Of a DNA stretch of 64,000 nucleotides, positions 46,086 through 55,434 are shown piece by piece. Numbering within the stretch: position 1 is the stretch's first letter; each line of letters starts with the position of its first letter. Source of the stretch: an uncultured SAR86 cluster bacterium (GTDB lineage: Bacteria; Pseudomonadota; Gammaproteobacteria; Magnimaribacterales; Magnimaribacteraceae); NCBI GenBank assembly GCA_902606175.1, contig CACLEZ010000001.1, forward strand, positions 122,431 through 186,430, read 5' to 3'. Position numbers and translations under genes: made by a program. A model generated the notes under the pieces. It was given only the letters and a program-made list of their open reading frames with translations. It was not told the DNA's origin and ran no database searches.

Positions 46086-47108
46086 ATGAAAAGAAAACCA
46101 AATTTAAACAAAGTTTCAAATGTTCTAATAACAGGTATTAGTGGATCTGGAGGTAGCTATTTAGCTGAGTTCATTGCCAATAATAAAGATTGTGAGATAC
46201 ATGGAATATCGCGTTGGCACAGCACTTCGAAAAGCAATAATCTTTCTGAGATCTCAAAAAAAATTAAAATACATGAATGCGATCTTGGAGATTTTTCATC
46301 AGTTATTCAAACTTTGAGAGCTGTTAAGCCGGATATTATCTTTCATCTTGCTTCGTACGCAAATGTCAGAGCGTCCTTTGATACTCCTGCAACGGTATTG
46401 AGTAACAATATTCTAGGAACTTCAAATCTTTTTGAGGCCATAAGGTTTCTAAAAATTGACCCAATTATTCAAATGTGCAGCACCTCAGAAGTATATGGTC
46501 AAGTATCGCCTAAAGAGGTTCCTATAAAAGAGACCGTGCCTATAAGGCCGGCTAGTCCGTATGCTGTTTCAAAAGTAACCCAAGATCTCCTGGCCAGGAC
46601 TTACTTTGTTAGTTATGACATGAAAGTAGTCATAACAAGAATGTTTTCTTATTTGAACCCTAGGAGAGATGATCTTTTTGCCTCTGCATTTGCAAAACAA
46701 GTTGCAAGGATAGAATTAGGTCTTCAAAAGACTCTTTTTCATGGCAACCTAGATTCTGTTAGAACAATTATTGATGTTCGAGATGGAATGCGTGCTTATT
46801 GGGAGGCTGCCCTTTTTTGCAACTATGGAGAAGCTTATAATATCGGAGGAACGACAAAGATAAAAGTTGGTGAATTCCTTGAAAGACTAATAGCCTTATC
46901 TAATTCCACGATTAAAACAAAAACAAAGAAATCTCTATTACGTCCAGCCGATGTCACGTTACAAATTCCTGATACATCAAAATTTAGAAAGGCTACAGGT
47001 TTTAAAGCTATTCATTCGTTCGAAGAAAGCATGGAAGATCTTCTGGGCTACTGGAGGAAAAGGGCAAATGAAGAGTTGGTTTTGAAGACTAAAAACGAAA
47101 AAAGATAA
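46086..47108 (+). CDS. GDP-sugar 4,6-dehydratase, Gmd/DmhA-like
   Basis: Extended SDR of the GDP-mannose 4,6-dehydratase family. VLITGISGSGGSYLAEF has the family's S-G-S-G-S variant of the glycine loop. HLASYANVRASFDTP, CSTSEVYGQ and SPYAVSKVTQDLL (YxxxK) follow. With hddA and hddC upstream it most likely dehydrates GDP-manno-heptose (as DmhA does in Campylobacter), though GDP-mannose cannot be excluded. ATG 46086 fits the conserved start; an earlier ATG at 46044 overlaps hddA. Confidence 0.83.
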   Translation: MKRKPNLNKVSNVLITGISGSGGSYLAEFIANNKDCEIHGISRWHSTSKSNNLSEISKKIKIHECDLGDFSSVIQTLRAVKPDIIFHLASYANVRASFDTPATVLSNNILGTSNLFEAIRFLKIDPIIQMCSTSEVYGQVSPKEVPIKETVPIRPASPYAVSKVTQDLLARTYFVSYDMKVVITRMFSYLNPRRDDLFASAFAKQVARIELGLQKTLFHGNLDSVRTIIDVRDGMRAYWEAALFCNYGEAYNIGGTTKIKVGEFLERLIALSNSTIKTKTKKSLLRPADVTLQIPDTSKFRKATGFKAIHSFEESMEDLLGYWRKRANEELVLKTKNEKR

Positions 47109-47131
47109 AACTTCTAAGTCCTTATATGTAG

Positions 47132-47137
47132 TACAAT
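47132..47137 (+). promoter_or_regulatory. Candidate internal -10 box
   Basis: TACAAT followed by CCGCGC lies in the 65-base gap before the epimerase gene at 47174. A GC-rich discriminator is unusual in this AT-rich DNA. No good -35 is seen, so it is only suggestive. Confidence 0.25.
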
Positions 47138-47173
47138 CCGCGCTTTTAAATCAATGAAGTTACAGATCAAATA

Positions 47174-48157
47174 ATGTCTACTAATTTTTATAATGACAAG
47201 AATGTTTTGGTCACTGGAGGAACTGGTTTAATAGGAACTCCTTTAGTTTCTAAGCTTTTAGATCTCGGGGCAAATGTCAAAGTAGTTTCCCTAGATGAGA
47301 AGCCTGACTTAAATCGTAAAGCAGATTTTATCAACCTCGATCTGAGATACTTAGAACAATGCGAAGAAGCTGTAAAAGGTGCTGACTGTATTTTCCATCT
47401 AGCAGGTGTCAAAGGTTCTCCAAAAATGACGAAAGAAAAACCCGCAAGCTTTTTTGTTCCAACCGTGATGTTCAATACTAATATATTAGAGGCTGCTAGA
47501 CGAGAGGGAGTAGGCAGGTTCCTTTATACGAGCTCTATAGGTGTTTATTCTCCTGCAGAAATTTTCAATGAAGATGATGTATGGAGTACTTTTCCTTCTG
47601 AAAACGATAGATTTGCAGGTTGGGCAAAAAGAATGGGAGAATTACAAGCTCAAGCATACAGAATTGAACACGACTGGAATGAAATCTCTATTGTTCGTCC
47701 TGCAAATGTTTATGGTCCTCATGACAACTTTGATCCTGAAAATGCAATGGTTATACCTTCTCTGATAAATCGAATCGTACGAGGTGAAAATCCTTTAAAT
47801 GTTTGGGGAGACGGTTCAGCAATTCGTGATTTTATCTTTTCTGAAGATTGTGCAGATGGAATGATTAAAGTTGTAGAAAAAGGTTTTGGAAAACCTATTA
47901 ATTTAGGAAGTGGTCAAGGAGTTTCCGTGAAAGAAATAATTGATGTTTTTAAAATATTAATTCCGGATTTAGAAATAAAATGGGATACTTCAAAACCTTC
48001 TGGAGATAAAGTTAGGATAATGAATACCGAACTTGCCCAATCTCTTGATATTCATCCAAGCAATCCCATAAGCGAGGGCATCAGAAAAACTTTTGAATGG
48101 TACAAAGAAAATAAAGACTCTCTTAAAAAGAGATATAATTCTTTCACGGAGAAATAA
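47174..48157 (+). CDS. NAD-dependent epimerase-like protein with Ala at the catalytic Tyr
   Basis: Extended SDR, 327 residues: VLVTGGTGLIGTPLVSKL, HLAGVKGSP, YTSSIGVYS and a fucose-synthase-like VWGDGSAIRDFIFSEDC. The usual YxxxK reads A148-G-W-A-K152, so the Lys remains but the catalytic Tyr is replaced by Ala. It may be a reductase or epimerase acting by another acid/base, or an inactive partner of the related protein encoded next. GDP-heptose context suggests a GDP-4-keto-sugar substrate, an inference. Confidence 0.78.
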   Translation: MSTNFYNDKNVLVTGGTGLIGTPLVSKLLDLGANVKVVSLDEKPDLNRKADFINLDLRYLEQCEEAVKGADCIFHLAGVKGSPKMTKEKPASFFVPTVMFNTNILEAARREGVGRFLYTSSIGVYSPAEIFNEDDVWSTFPSENDRFAGWAKRMGELQAQAYRIEHDWNEISIVRPANVYGPHDNFDPENAMVIPSLINRIVRGENPLNVWGDGSAIRDFIFSEDCADGMIKVVEKGFGKPINLGSGQGVSVKEIIDVFKILIPDLEIKWDTSKPSGDKVRIMNTELAQSLDIHPSNPISEGIRKTFEWYKENKDSLKKRYNSFTEK

Positions 48158-48183
48158 AAGTTATACAAACTTCTATATAAAAA

Positions 48184-49140
48184 ATGTTTTATAAAGATAA
48201 GAAGATCGCTGTTGCCGGTGGTTCTGGAATGGTTGGTTCTCACTTAATCAAGGCGTTACTTGAGAGAGGGGCCCTAGTTAGAACAAATACGTTCTCAAGA
48301 AATTTAAACTTTCATCATGATAATTTAGAAGTCATTGAGAACCTTGATCTTGAGAACGCAGACAATTGCAATTCTTTTCTGAAAGATCAAGAGATTGTTT
48401 TCAATGTTGCAGGTCAAATTGCGCATCCTGCAAAAGTGTCCACTGATTTTCAAATTGCGCTAAATCAAGTCACAATAACTACTAACTTGTGTGAAGCAAG
48501 TCTATTAAATAACCTTTCAGGTTACTGTGATTTAAACAGTTCTACAGGATATCCAGATATAAGAAAACCTATTCCTGAAGAAGACTTTTGGAAAGATGAA
48601 CCTTTTATCTCTTATTACGGTTATGGCTGGAGTAGGAGATATAGAGAGAAAATAATGCAACATTTGTCTCATCTTTCGGATATTAAAATTTCTATTTGTA
48701 GAGGCACCGCAATGTTTGGACCTGGAGATAATTTTAATCCCGAAACATCACACGTTGTTCCAGCTTTGATATCTAGAATTCTTTCTGGTGAAAATCCTTT
48801 GAATGTCTGGGGTAGTCCAGATGTAGTAAGAGATTTCTTATATGTTAAAGATGTAGTGAAAGGTATGTTGCTAGTGGCAGAGAAAGGTGAGTCAATGGAA
48901 CCTTACAATCTAGGGTATGGTTCTACAGTTACCATTGGAGAATTAGTCAAAAATATAGTTGAGGCTTCTGGACTCGATATAGATTATAAATTTGATGAAA
49001 CCAAACCTACTACTATACCTTTTAGAATGGTAGACACAGCAAAGATAAAAAATAATATAGGATTTGAACCTTCATATACTCTTTTAGAAGGTTTGAAAGA
49101 AACAATTACTTGGTATAGAGAGAATAGACTTGATAACTAA
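48184..49140 (+). CDS. NAD-dependent epimerase-like protein with YxxxR
   Basis: Extended SDR, 318 residues, paralogous by eye to the preceding gene: AVAGGSGMVGSHLIKALL, VAGQIAHPAK, and a NPLNVWGSPDVVRDFLYVKD substrate region almost matching its neighbour's. The catalytic pair is Y147-G-W-S-R151, with Arg for Lys. Together the two may have arisen by duplication and split tasks. It overlaps the start of the TPP-enzyme gene. Confidence 0.78.
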   Translation: MFYKDKKIAVAGGSGMVGSHLIKALLERGALVRTNTFSRNLNFHHDNLEVIENLDLENADNCNSFLKDQEIVFNVAGQIAHPAKVSTDFQIALNQVTITTNLCEASLLNNLSGYCDLNSSTGYPDIRKPIPEEDFWKDEPFISYYGYGWSRRYREKIMQHLSHLSDIKISICRGTAMFGPGDNFNPETSHVVPALISRILSGENPLNVWGSPDVVRDFLYVKDVVKGMLLVAEKGESMEPYNLGYGSTVTIGELVKNIVEASGLDIDYKFDETKPTTIPFRMVDTAKIKNNIGFEPSYTLLEGLKETITWYRENRLDN

Positions 49141-49741
49141 TCTTACAGAAAAAGATCTTATAGCTTTTGAAGATATGGTGGCCAAGAGCTTTAATAATGC
49201 AGAAATAAAGGCCCCAGTCCATTTATATTCTAATAATGAAAAGGCTATTTTAGATGTCTTTCAATCTGTTAAGGAGGAGGATTGGATATTCTGCGGATGG
49301 AGAAGCCACTATCAGTGTCTTTTGAAAGGTGTGCCTCCACAAGAGCTGTTCGAGCAGATTAAACTTGGTAAGTCTATATCCTTATGCTTTCCAGAATATA
49401 ATATTTTCTCCTCTGCTATTGTTGGCGGAGTTCTGCCCATAGCAACTGGACTTGCTTTATCTTTAAAGAAAAAAAAGCAAAAAGGAAAAGTTTATTGTTT
49501 TCTTGGCGACATGACCGCTGAAACAGGAATAGCACATGAATCTATAAAATACTCTATAAACTATGATTTGCCCATTAGATTCATTGTAGAAGATAACGAC
49601 CTGTCAGTTTGTACTGAAACCAGAAAGACATGGAATCAAGATAATCTAACGTTGGAATCAATAAATAGCGATAAGCTCACTTTTTATAAATATAAAAATA
49701 AATACCCTCATGCTGGTGCAGGTAAGAGAGTCCAGTTTTAA
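49130..49741 (+). CDS. TPP-dependent enzyme, diphosphate-binding subunit (minimal E1-alpha-like)
   Basis: A 203-residue thiamine-diphosphate enzyme half resembling the E1-alpha or transketolase N-terminal domain. The cofactor motif begins GD at 126-127 (FLGDMTAETG) and ends about 30 residues later at N156 (VEDNDLSV), the family spacing. It is much shorter than a normal E1-alpha. The start is TTG at 49130, overlapping the previous stop; an ATG at 49175 is the alternative. It abuts the pyrimidine-binding half. A two-carbon or acyl transfer to a nucleotide sugar is plausible, but inferred. Confidence 0.78.
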   Translation: MITNLTEKDLIAFEDMVAKSFNNAEIKAPVHLYSNNEKAILDVFQSVKEEDWIFCGWRSHYQCLLKGVPPQELFEQIKLGKSISLCFPEYNIFSSAIVGGVLPIATGLALSLKKKKQKGKVYCFLGDMTAETGIAHESIKYSINYDLPIRFIVEDNDLSVCTETRKTWNQDNLTLESINSDKLTFYKYKNKYPHAGAGKRVQF

Positions 49742-50278
49742 ATGACTTATTTCGAAGAATTAAAAAGATCTATGGATTATCTTTCTAACAAGCAAGATAC
49801 TATCTTTATAGGTCAGGCAGTTGAATATGCAGGAACTGCGATGACGAATACTCTCGTAGACATTAGCCAGGAAAAGCTAATGGAATTTCCAGTCTGCGAA
49901 GAATTTCAGATGGGAACTTCTATTGGAATGGCTATGAATGGATTTGTGCCTATATCCATATATCCTAGATGGAATTTTTTAGTTTTATCCTTAAATCAGA
50001 TACTTAATCATCTAGACAAAATTATTGATATATCAAATGGAGGATATAGTCCAAAAGTTATTATCCGCACAAGTGTTGGATCAGAAAGGCCCTTGCATCC
50101 TCAAGACCAACATGTTGGAGATTTCTCTGATGCGTTTAGATTGATGCTTAAGAACATTGAAGTTATTCAATTAAAAGAACCTGAGGATATATATGCATCT
50201 TACACAAGGGCATATGAAAGAGAAGACGGAAAATCTACAATTTTAGTAGAATATGGAGACTTCTATAACGAAAAATAA
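49742..50278 (+). CDS. TPP-dependent enzyme, pyrimidine-binding subunit (minimal E1-beta-like)
   Basis: A 178-residue partner of the preceding protein. It carries the pyrimidine-binding domain, with the conserved Glu in FPVCEEFQMGTSIGMAMNG. VIIRTSVGS and HPQDQHVGDF follow as in E1-beta proteins. It lacks the C-terminal transketolase domain present in full-length E1-beta. The split into two minimal chains recalls sulfopyruvate decarboxylase in layout. It lies directly before the ColD-like gene, suggesting one pathway. Confidence 0.78.
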   Translation: MTYFEELKRSMDYLSNKQDTIFIGQAVEYAGTAMTNTLVDISQEKLMEFPVCEEFQMGTSIGMAMNGFVPISIYPRWNFLVLSLNQILNHLDKIIDISNGGYSPKVIIRTSVGSERPLHPQDQHVGDFSDAFRLMLKNIEVIQLKEPEDIYASYTRAYEREDGKSTILVEYGDFYNEK

Positions 50279-50280
50279 TA

Positions 50281-51459
50281 ATGGAAACTAATTTCTCACA
50301 TCCTTTGATGGAAAACAATATTACGAAGGAAGATATATCTGTTCTTATAGAATTTCTCGAAACTAATCCACGTTTAACCCAATCTGATAATGTAATAAAG
50401 TTTGAGAAAAGCTGGTCTGATTGGTTAGGCGTTAAGCATAGTGTATTTGTGAATTCAGGTTCTTCAGCTAATCTTCTCTCCATGAGTGCTTTAAAGGAGT
50501 GTTATGGCGAAGGCGGAGAAGTAATTGTCCCTCCCTTAACTTGGGTATCAGATATAGCCTCAGTTATCCAAACGGGCTTTACTCCAAAGTTTGTTGATAT
50601 TAATTTCATGAATCTTGCTATGGATATTGACTCAATCATTGAGAATTTAAATGATGACACAAGGTGTGTTTTTCTGACGCATATTCAAGGTTTCAATGGA
50701 CTTAATGATAGGCTCTTAACTGAACTTTCGAAACGCAATATACCTCTAATCGAGGATGTATGTGAATCTCACGGTGCTGTTTTCAAATCAAGAAAACTCG
50801 GTTCATTCGGTCTTATGTCAAACTTTTCGTTTTATTATGCCCATCATATGAGCACAATTGAGGGAGGTATGATTTGCACAAATGATGATAACCTATATGA
50901 GGTTTTGAGAATGCTCCGCTCGCATGGAATGACGAGAGAGTGTGATAATGATATCTATAGGAAGAATCTTGAGGAACAATATCCTGATCTAAATGAGAAA
51001 TTTATTTTTACTATGCCTTCTTACAATGTTAGGAATAATGAAATAGGCGCTGTTTTGGGCATAAATCAATTGAAAAGGCTTGATGAAAATGTAGAGAAGA
51101 GAAATCTTAATTATAAGATATTCTTAGACAATATAGATTCGAAAATCTACTTCACAGAATTTGATCTTGAAGGTCAATCAAACTATGGACTCAATTTCTT
51201 TTTGAGAGAACCAGATTTACATTTGAGAGATAAAATAGAACAGATTATGACTAATCATAATATTGAATACCGAAGAGGAAGTGCTGGTGGAGGAAATCAG
51301 CTTAGGCAGCCTTATCTGAAGAAATTTCTTGGAGATTCTAATTTACAAAATTATCCCAATACTGACCACATTCACCATTTTGGCTGGTATATTGGAAATT
51401 ACCCAAACCTTGAGAGAAAAAAGATAGAGTATATTTGCCAAATTTTGAACAATATATAA
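50281..51459 (+). CDS. PLP-dependent sugar 3-dehydratase, ColD/RfbH-like (His for Lys)
   Basis: DegT-fold protein of 392 residues in which the PLP-binding Lys is replaced by His: FSFYYAHHMSTIEGGM places H188 where aminotransferases have Lys. The same change occurs in GDP-colitose ColD and in CDP-sugar E1 dehydratases, which remove the 3-hydroxyl instead of transaminating. NSGSSANLLSM (58-68) and VCESHGAVF are typical. It probably makes a 3-deoxy sugar, here perhaps from the GDP-heptose branch. Dehydratase function is well supported; substrate is not. Confidence 0.83.
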   Translation: METNFSHPLMENNITKEDISVLIEFLETNPRLTQSDNVIKFEKSWSDWLGVKHSVFVNSGSSANLLSMSALKECYGEGGEVIVPPLTWVSDIASVIQTGFTPKFVDINFMNLAMDIDSIIENLNDDTRCVFLTHIQGFNGLNDRLLTELSKRNIPLIEDVCESHGAVFKSRKLGSFGLMSNFSFYYAHHMSTIEGGMICTNDDNLYEVLRMLRSHGMTRECDNDIYRKNLEEQYPDLNEKFIFTMPSYNVRNNEIGAVLGINQLKRLDENVEKRNLNYKIFLDNIDSKIYFTEFDLEGQSNYGLNFFLREPDLHLRDKIEQIMTNHNIEYRRGSAGGGNQLRQPYLKKFLGDSNLQNYPNTDHIHHFGWYIGNYPNLERKKIEYICQILNNI

Positions 51460-51479
51460 AAAGGAAAATTTGATTAAGA

Positions 51480-52067
51480 ATGAATTCAACTGACATTTTA
51501 ATAAAAAATCTTGAAACCTCTATTAATTCAAAGAAGGTTTTTTTAGAAGAAACTAACACAATTGCCGCTTTTGGCGCTGCTGTTGATTCACTTCTAAAGA
51601 CTTATCAAGGAGGGGGAAGGCTTTTTTTAGCAGGTAATGGTGGTTCTGCAGCCGATTCTCAGCATTTAGCAGCAGAATTTGTAAGCAGGCTTGTCTATGA
51701 TAGGCCAGCTTTACCTGCTGAAGCATTAACAACAGATACTTCAGCTCTTACAGCTATCGCTAATGACTACGGTTACGAAGAAGTCTTTTCCAGGCAACTT
51801 GAAGCAAATGCGAGCGAGAAAGATATGTTCTTAGCGATTACTACAACAGGAAATTCACCAAACTTAATTAAAGCACTAGAGTATTGCAATGAAGCAAGAA
51901 TAGAATCTATATTATTCACTGGAAAAGATGGAGGCCCAGCGAAGTCATTAGCTAATCATGTAATTATAGCACCTGGTCCAACCACAGCATCCATCCAAGA
52001 AATTCATATATTACTGGGCCATTCAATGTGTGAGCATATTGAATCTAAAATGTTTCCGCCTAATTAA
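51480..52067 (+). CDS. gmhA: Sedoheptulose-7-phosphate isomerase
   Basis: First step of ADP/GDP-heptose synthesis: converts sedoheptulose-7-P to D-glycero-D-manno-heptose-7-P. SIS-domain protein of 195 residues, with LAGNGGSAADSQHLAAEFVS (50-69) and FLAITTTGNSPNLIKAL, plus the conserved TDTSALTAIANDYGY and the C-terminal QEIHILLGHSMCEHIE with metal-binding His. It supplies the heptose for hddA and hddC upstream. GmhB, needed between them, is not seen in the window. Confidence 0.94.
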   Translation: MNSTDILIKNLETSINSKKVFLEETNTIAAFGAAVDSLLKTYQGGGRLFLAGNGGSAADSQHLAAEFVSRLVYDRPALPAEALTTDTSALTAIANDYGYEEVFSRQLEANASEKDMFLAITTTGNSPNLIKALEYCNEARIESILFTGKDGGPAKSLANHVIIAPGPTTASIQEIHILLGHSMCEHIESKMFPPN

Positions 52068-52154
52068 TTTCTTTTAACATTAATTCTCAGCGTATGACTA
52101 AATTTTCTCAGACTCCTAATTTTTTAAAAATATATTTATTAAGCATCTAATCTG

Positions 52155-53132
52155 ATGAGAGCTTTAGTAACAGGAGCAGATGGTTTTATCGGTTCCCATT
52201 TAGTCGAAATGCTTCTTGAGCAAGGGTATTATGTTAAGGCGCTTTCAATTTATAATTCTTTCAATAATTGGGGATGGCTAGAAGATATAAATGAGAGTAA
52301 AAAGCTCGATATAATATCAGGCGATATCAGAGATCCTTTCTTTTGTGAAAGTATTACCAAAGATGTAGATATAGTATTTCATTTAGCTGCCCTCATTGGT
52401 ATTCCTTATTCTTACTTGGCACCCAATAGTTATATAGATACAAATATTCAAGGCACAGTGAATATTTGTGAGGCGGTTAAAAAAAATAAGGTTAAAAGAC
52501 TAATTCATACTTCTACCAGCGAGGTATATGGAACAGCTATTTACGTACCAATTGATGAAAATCACCCCCTTCAAGCTCAGTCTCCCTATAGCGCATCTAA
52601 AATAGGTGCGGATTCCATGGCAATGAGTTTTTATAATTCTTTTGACATGCCTTTAACTATTGCACGTCCTTTTAATACTTACGGACCAAGACAGTCAGCC
52701 CGAGCGGTGATACCCACAATCATTTCTCAAATTGCTTCTGAAAAAAAAGAATTACTTTTAGGAGACACAAACCCTACCAGAGACTTCAATTACGTACACG
52801 ATACTTGCAAGGGCTTTCTGGCTCTTGCTGATTGCCAGGAATCAGTAGGAGAGATTATCAATATAGGTTCTAACAAGGAAATCTCAATTTCAGAAATGGT
52901 CTACCTGATTAAGGATATTATGAAATCAGATATTAAAATAGTTACAGACAATGAACGTAAACGTCCAGCTAAATCTGAGGTAGAGCGATTGTGGTGTGAT
53001 AACTCTAAGTTAAAAGAATTGACTGGCTTTCAACCGCAATTTAGTTTGAAAGAAGGGCTTAATTTGACAATTGAATGGTTTTTAAATCCCCAGAATCTAC
53101 AAAAATATAAATCTGACATTTATAATGTATAA
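52155..53132 (+). CDS. legB: LegB-type nucleotide-GlcNAc 4,6-dehydratase
   Basis: Begins the nonulosonate pathway by dehydrating GDP- (or UDP-) GlcNAc. Extended SDR with ALVTGADGFIGSHLVEML, the LegB-like YNSFNNWGWLED (about 38-49), HLAALIGIPYSY, HTSTSEVYG and SPYSASKIGADSMA (YxxxK). Length 325 fits. It overlaps legC by eight bases, and the downstream legG/legI/ptm genes confirm the pathway. It follows an 87-base gap that may hold a promoter, though none is clear. Confidence 0.9.
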   Translation: MRALVTGADGFIGSHLVEMLLEQGYYVKALSIYNSFNNWGWLEDINESKKLDIISGDIRDPFFCESITKDVDIVFHLAALIGIPYSYLAPNSYIDTNIQGTVNICEAVKKNKVKRLIHTSTSEVYGTAIYVPIDENHPLQAQSPYSASKIGADSMAMSFYNSFDMPLTIARPFNTYGPRQSARAVIPTIISQIASEKKELLLGDTNPTRDFNYVHDTCKGFLALADCQESVGEIINIGSNKEISISEMVYLIKDIMKSDIKIVTDNERKRPAKSEVERLWCDNSKLKELTGFQPQFSLKEGLNLTIEWFLNPQNLQKYKSDIYNV

Positions 53133-54270
53133 AAAACTTATAAGTTTTATTCAGGATTTATATAATACAAAAGGTTCAATACCCCTTCATCAACCCCACT
53201 TCGATGATAAGGATAAAGAACAAATAATTTCTACGATTGATTCTACATTTGTATCCAGTGCGGGTCCTTTAGTTGGTGAATTTGAAGAGGAAATATGTAA
53301 TTTCACTGGATCAAAATTTGCCGTAGCAGTAGTGAATGGAACTTCTGCATTGCATGTAGCTCTTGAACTTTCAGGTGTAGAATTAGGAGACGAAGTTTTG
53401 ACACAATCTCTTACATTCGTAGCCTCAACTAATGCGATTAATCAATGCAGGGCACATCCTGTGTTTATCGATGTCAGTAAGGAGACATTAGGAATGTGTC
53501 CGATTTCATTACAGACTTTTCTTTATGAAAATTGTGAACTACGGGACGGTCTTTGTTTCAATAAAAAAACCAATAGAGCAATAAAGGCTTGCTTGCCAAT
53601 GCATACTTTTGGATTTCCCTGCGAAACTAGAAAATTAGAAACAATTTGTAATGAATTTAATATTAAATTGGTAGAAGATTCAGCCGAGTCATTAGGTTCC
53701 TTTTATGATGAATCTCATACTGGAACCATCGGAGAATGTGGAGTACTTAGCTTTAATGGTAATAAAATTATTACAGCAGGAGCTGGGGGCATGATCATAA
53801 CAAATGATGAGCAATTTGCTCTAAAAGCTAAGCATATAACAACTACAGCAAAAGTTAATCATAGGTGGAATTTCGATCACGACATGCCAGCATATAATTA
53901 TAGAATGCCTAACTTAAACGCTTCCTTGGGTTTATCACAGCTAAAAAAGATAAAGTTTTATCTTGAGCAGAAAAGAAAAATAGCCGAGAGATATAAAAAT
54001 TGGGCCCAAAATAATGGCTCTACTTTATTTTGGGAACAAAAAAATACTAAATGTAATTTTTGGCTCAACACTCTAATAGCAGAAAATAAAGAAGAGAGAG
54101 ATCTGATACTTAAGAAAACAAACGACGCTTTAATAATGACGCGTCCAGTCTGGATACCTATGCATAAATTACCCTTTAATACGCTTCACCAGAAAGTTAA
54201 TTTAGATAACACCATGTGGTTAGCTGATAGGATTGTAAATTTACCCAGTAGCGTTCCAGATAATGACTGA
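53125..54270 (+). CDS. legC: LegC-type aminotransferase
   Basis: PLP aminotransferase adding the 4-amino group in legionaminic-type synthesis. The PLP Lys is in LSFNGNKIITAGAGGM (about 209-224), with NGTSALHVALELSG and VEDSAESLGSFY also present. Length 381 and the long start (residues 1-25) match LegC proteins. It overlaps legB and legG on either side, so the three are translated as a unit. Confidence 0.9.
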   Translation: MYKKLISFIQDLYNTKGSIPLHQPHFDDKDKEQIISTIDSTFVSSAGPLVGEFEEEICNFTGSKFAVAVVNGTSALHVALELSGVELGDEVLTQSLTFVASTNAINQCRAHPVFIDVSKETLGMCPISLQTFLYENCELRDGLCFNKKTNRAIKACLPMHTFGFPCETRKLETICNEFNIKLVEDSAESLGSFYDESHTGTIGECGVLSFNGNKIITAGAGGMIITNDEQFALKAKHITTTAKVNHRWNFDHDMPAYNYRMPNLNASLGLSQLKKIKFYLEQKRKIAERYKNWAQNNGSTLFWEQKNTKCNFWLNTLIAENKEERDLILKKTNDALIMTRPVWIPMHKLPFNTLHQKVNLDNTMWLADRIVNLPSSVPDND

Positions 54271-55432
54271 TACAAAGAAAATCTGTGTAATAACAGGAAC
54301 TAGAGCTGAGTATGGACTCCTCAGCCTCACTATGAAAGAAATATCTTGCTCAAGTCATTTAGAGCTTGGTTTGGTGGCTACTGGCACACATCTGTCTAAA
54401 GATTTCGGAGAAACTTACACTGAAATTGAAAAAGATGGCTTTCAAATAGACTATAAAATGCCAATCTTAAACAGCAATGACTCCTCAAATGATACTTTGC
54501 ACTCAATGTCTGAGATATTGAAAAAGTTACCTAAGTTTTTAGATAAATTTCAACCAGATCTCATTCTCGTTTTAGGAGATAGATATGAAATATTCGCTAG
54601 TGTTTCAGTTGCTCTCATTAGCAATATACCTGTTGCCCATATACATGGTGGTGAGTTGACTGAAGGTGCTTTTGATGAAGCTATGCGACACGCAATTACA
54701 AAAATGTCTCATATTCATTTTACTACTAATAATCAGCATGCAAAACGTGTGATACAAATGGGTGAAAATCCGGAATATGTTTTTAATGTTGGAGCTCCAG
54801 GTGTAGAGAACATTAAATCTCTTAAACTTCTCTCCAAAGAAGAAATTGAATCTGTAGTTGGCATATCTTTCAAAAAAAGAAATTACCTAGTAACCTATCA
54901 TCCCGAAACTTTAAATCAATCTACCTCGCCAGAAAAACAGATTGGTTGTCTATTGGAAGCTTTAGCCGAACAAGAAGACTCTACCTTTATCTTCACCAAA
55001 GCTAACTCTGATCCAGGCGGCATGACAATTAATTCCAGAATCCAAGAATTTGTAAATAAAAATCCTACTAATTCATGTTTACATTCTTCATTAGGACACC
55101 TTAATTATCTTTCTATGATGAAGCACTGCACAGGTGTTATTGGGAATTCATCAAGCGCGTTAATAGAAACTCCAACCTTAAAAAAAGGGGCCATTAATAT
55201 AGGCTCTAGGCAAAATAACAGGACTAGATCAGACAATATTATTGATTGCGAAAACACCAAGGAAGCAATTAATAAAAGCTTTTCTATACTGAATAGTAAA
55301 AATTTTCAGAGTGCATTGACAGCAATAGAGAATCCTTACGATGGAGGGGACACCTCTAAAAGGATTGTCGATATTCTAACTTCTAGCCAACTAGGTTCAA
55401 TTTTAATAAAAAAATTCATTGATATACTATAA
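54263..55432 (+). CDS. legG: Hydrolysing UDP/GDP-sugar 2-epimerase (NeuC/LegG-like)
   Basis: Hydrolyses the nucleotide sugar with C2 epimerisation to free the ManNAc-type sugar. CVITGTRAEYGLLS is at residues 8-21, LGDRYEIFASVSVALISNIP and HIHGGELTEGAFDEAMRH carry the catalytic region, and NSSSALIETPTLKKGAINIG the nucleotide site. Length 389 is typical. Overlap with legC and a two-base spacing to the synthase gene place it in the LegG role. Confidence 0.91.
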   Translation: MTDTKKICVITGTRAEYGLLSLTMKEISCSSHLELGLVATGTHLSKDFGETYTEIEKDGFQIDYKMPILNSNDSSNDTLHSMSEILKKLPKFLDKFQPDLILVLGDRYEIFASVSVALISNIPVAHIHGGELTEGAFDEAMRHAITKMSHIHFTTNNQHAKRVIQMGENPEYVFNVGAPGVENIKSLKLLSKEEIESVVGISFKKRNYLVTYHPETLNQSTSPEKQIGCLLEALAEQEDSTFIFTKANSDPGGMTINSRIQEFVNKNPTNSCLHSSLGHLNYLSMMKHCTGVIGNSSSALIETPTLKKGAINIGSRQNNRTRSDNIIDCENTKEAINKSFSILNSKNFQSALTAIENPYDGGDTSKRIVDILTSSQLGSILIKKFIDIL

Positions 55433-55434
55433 AC

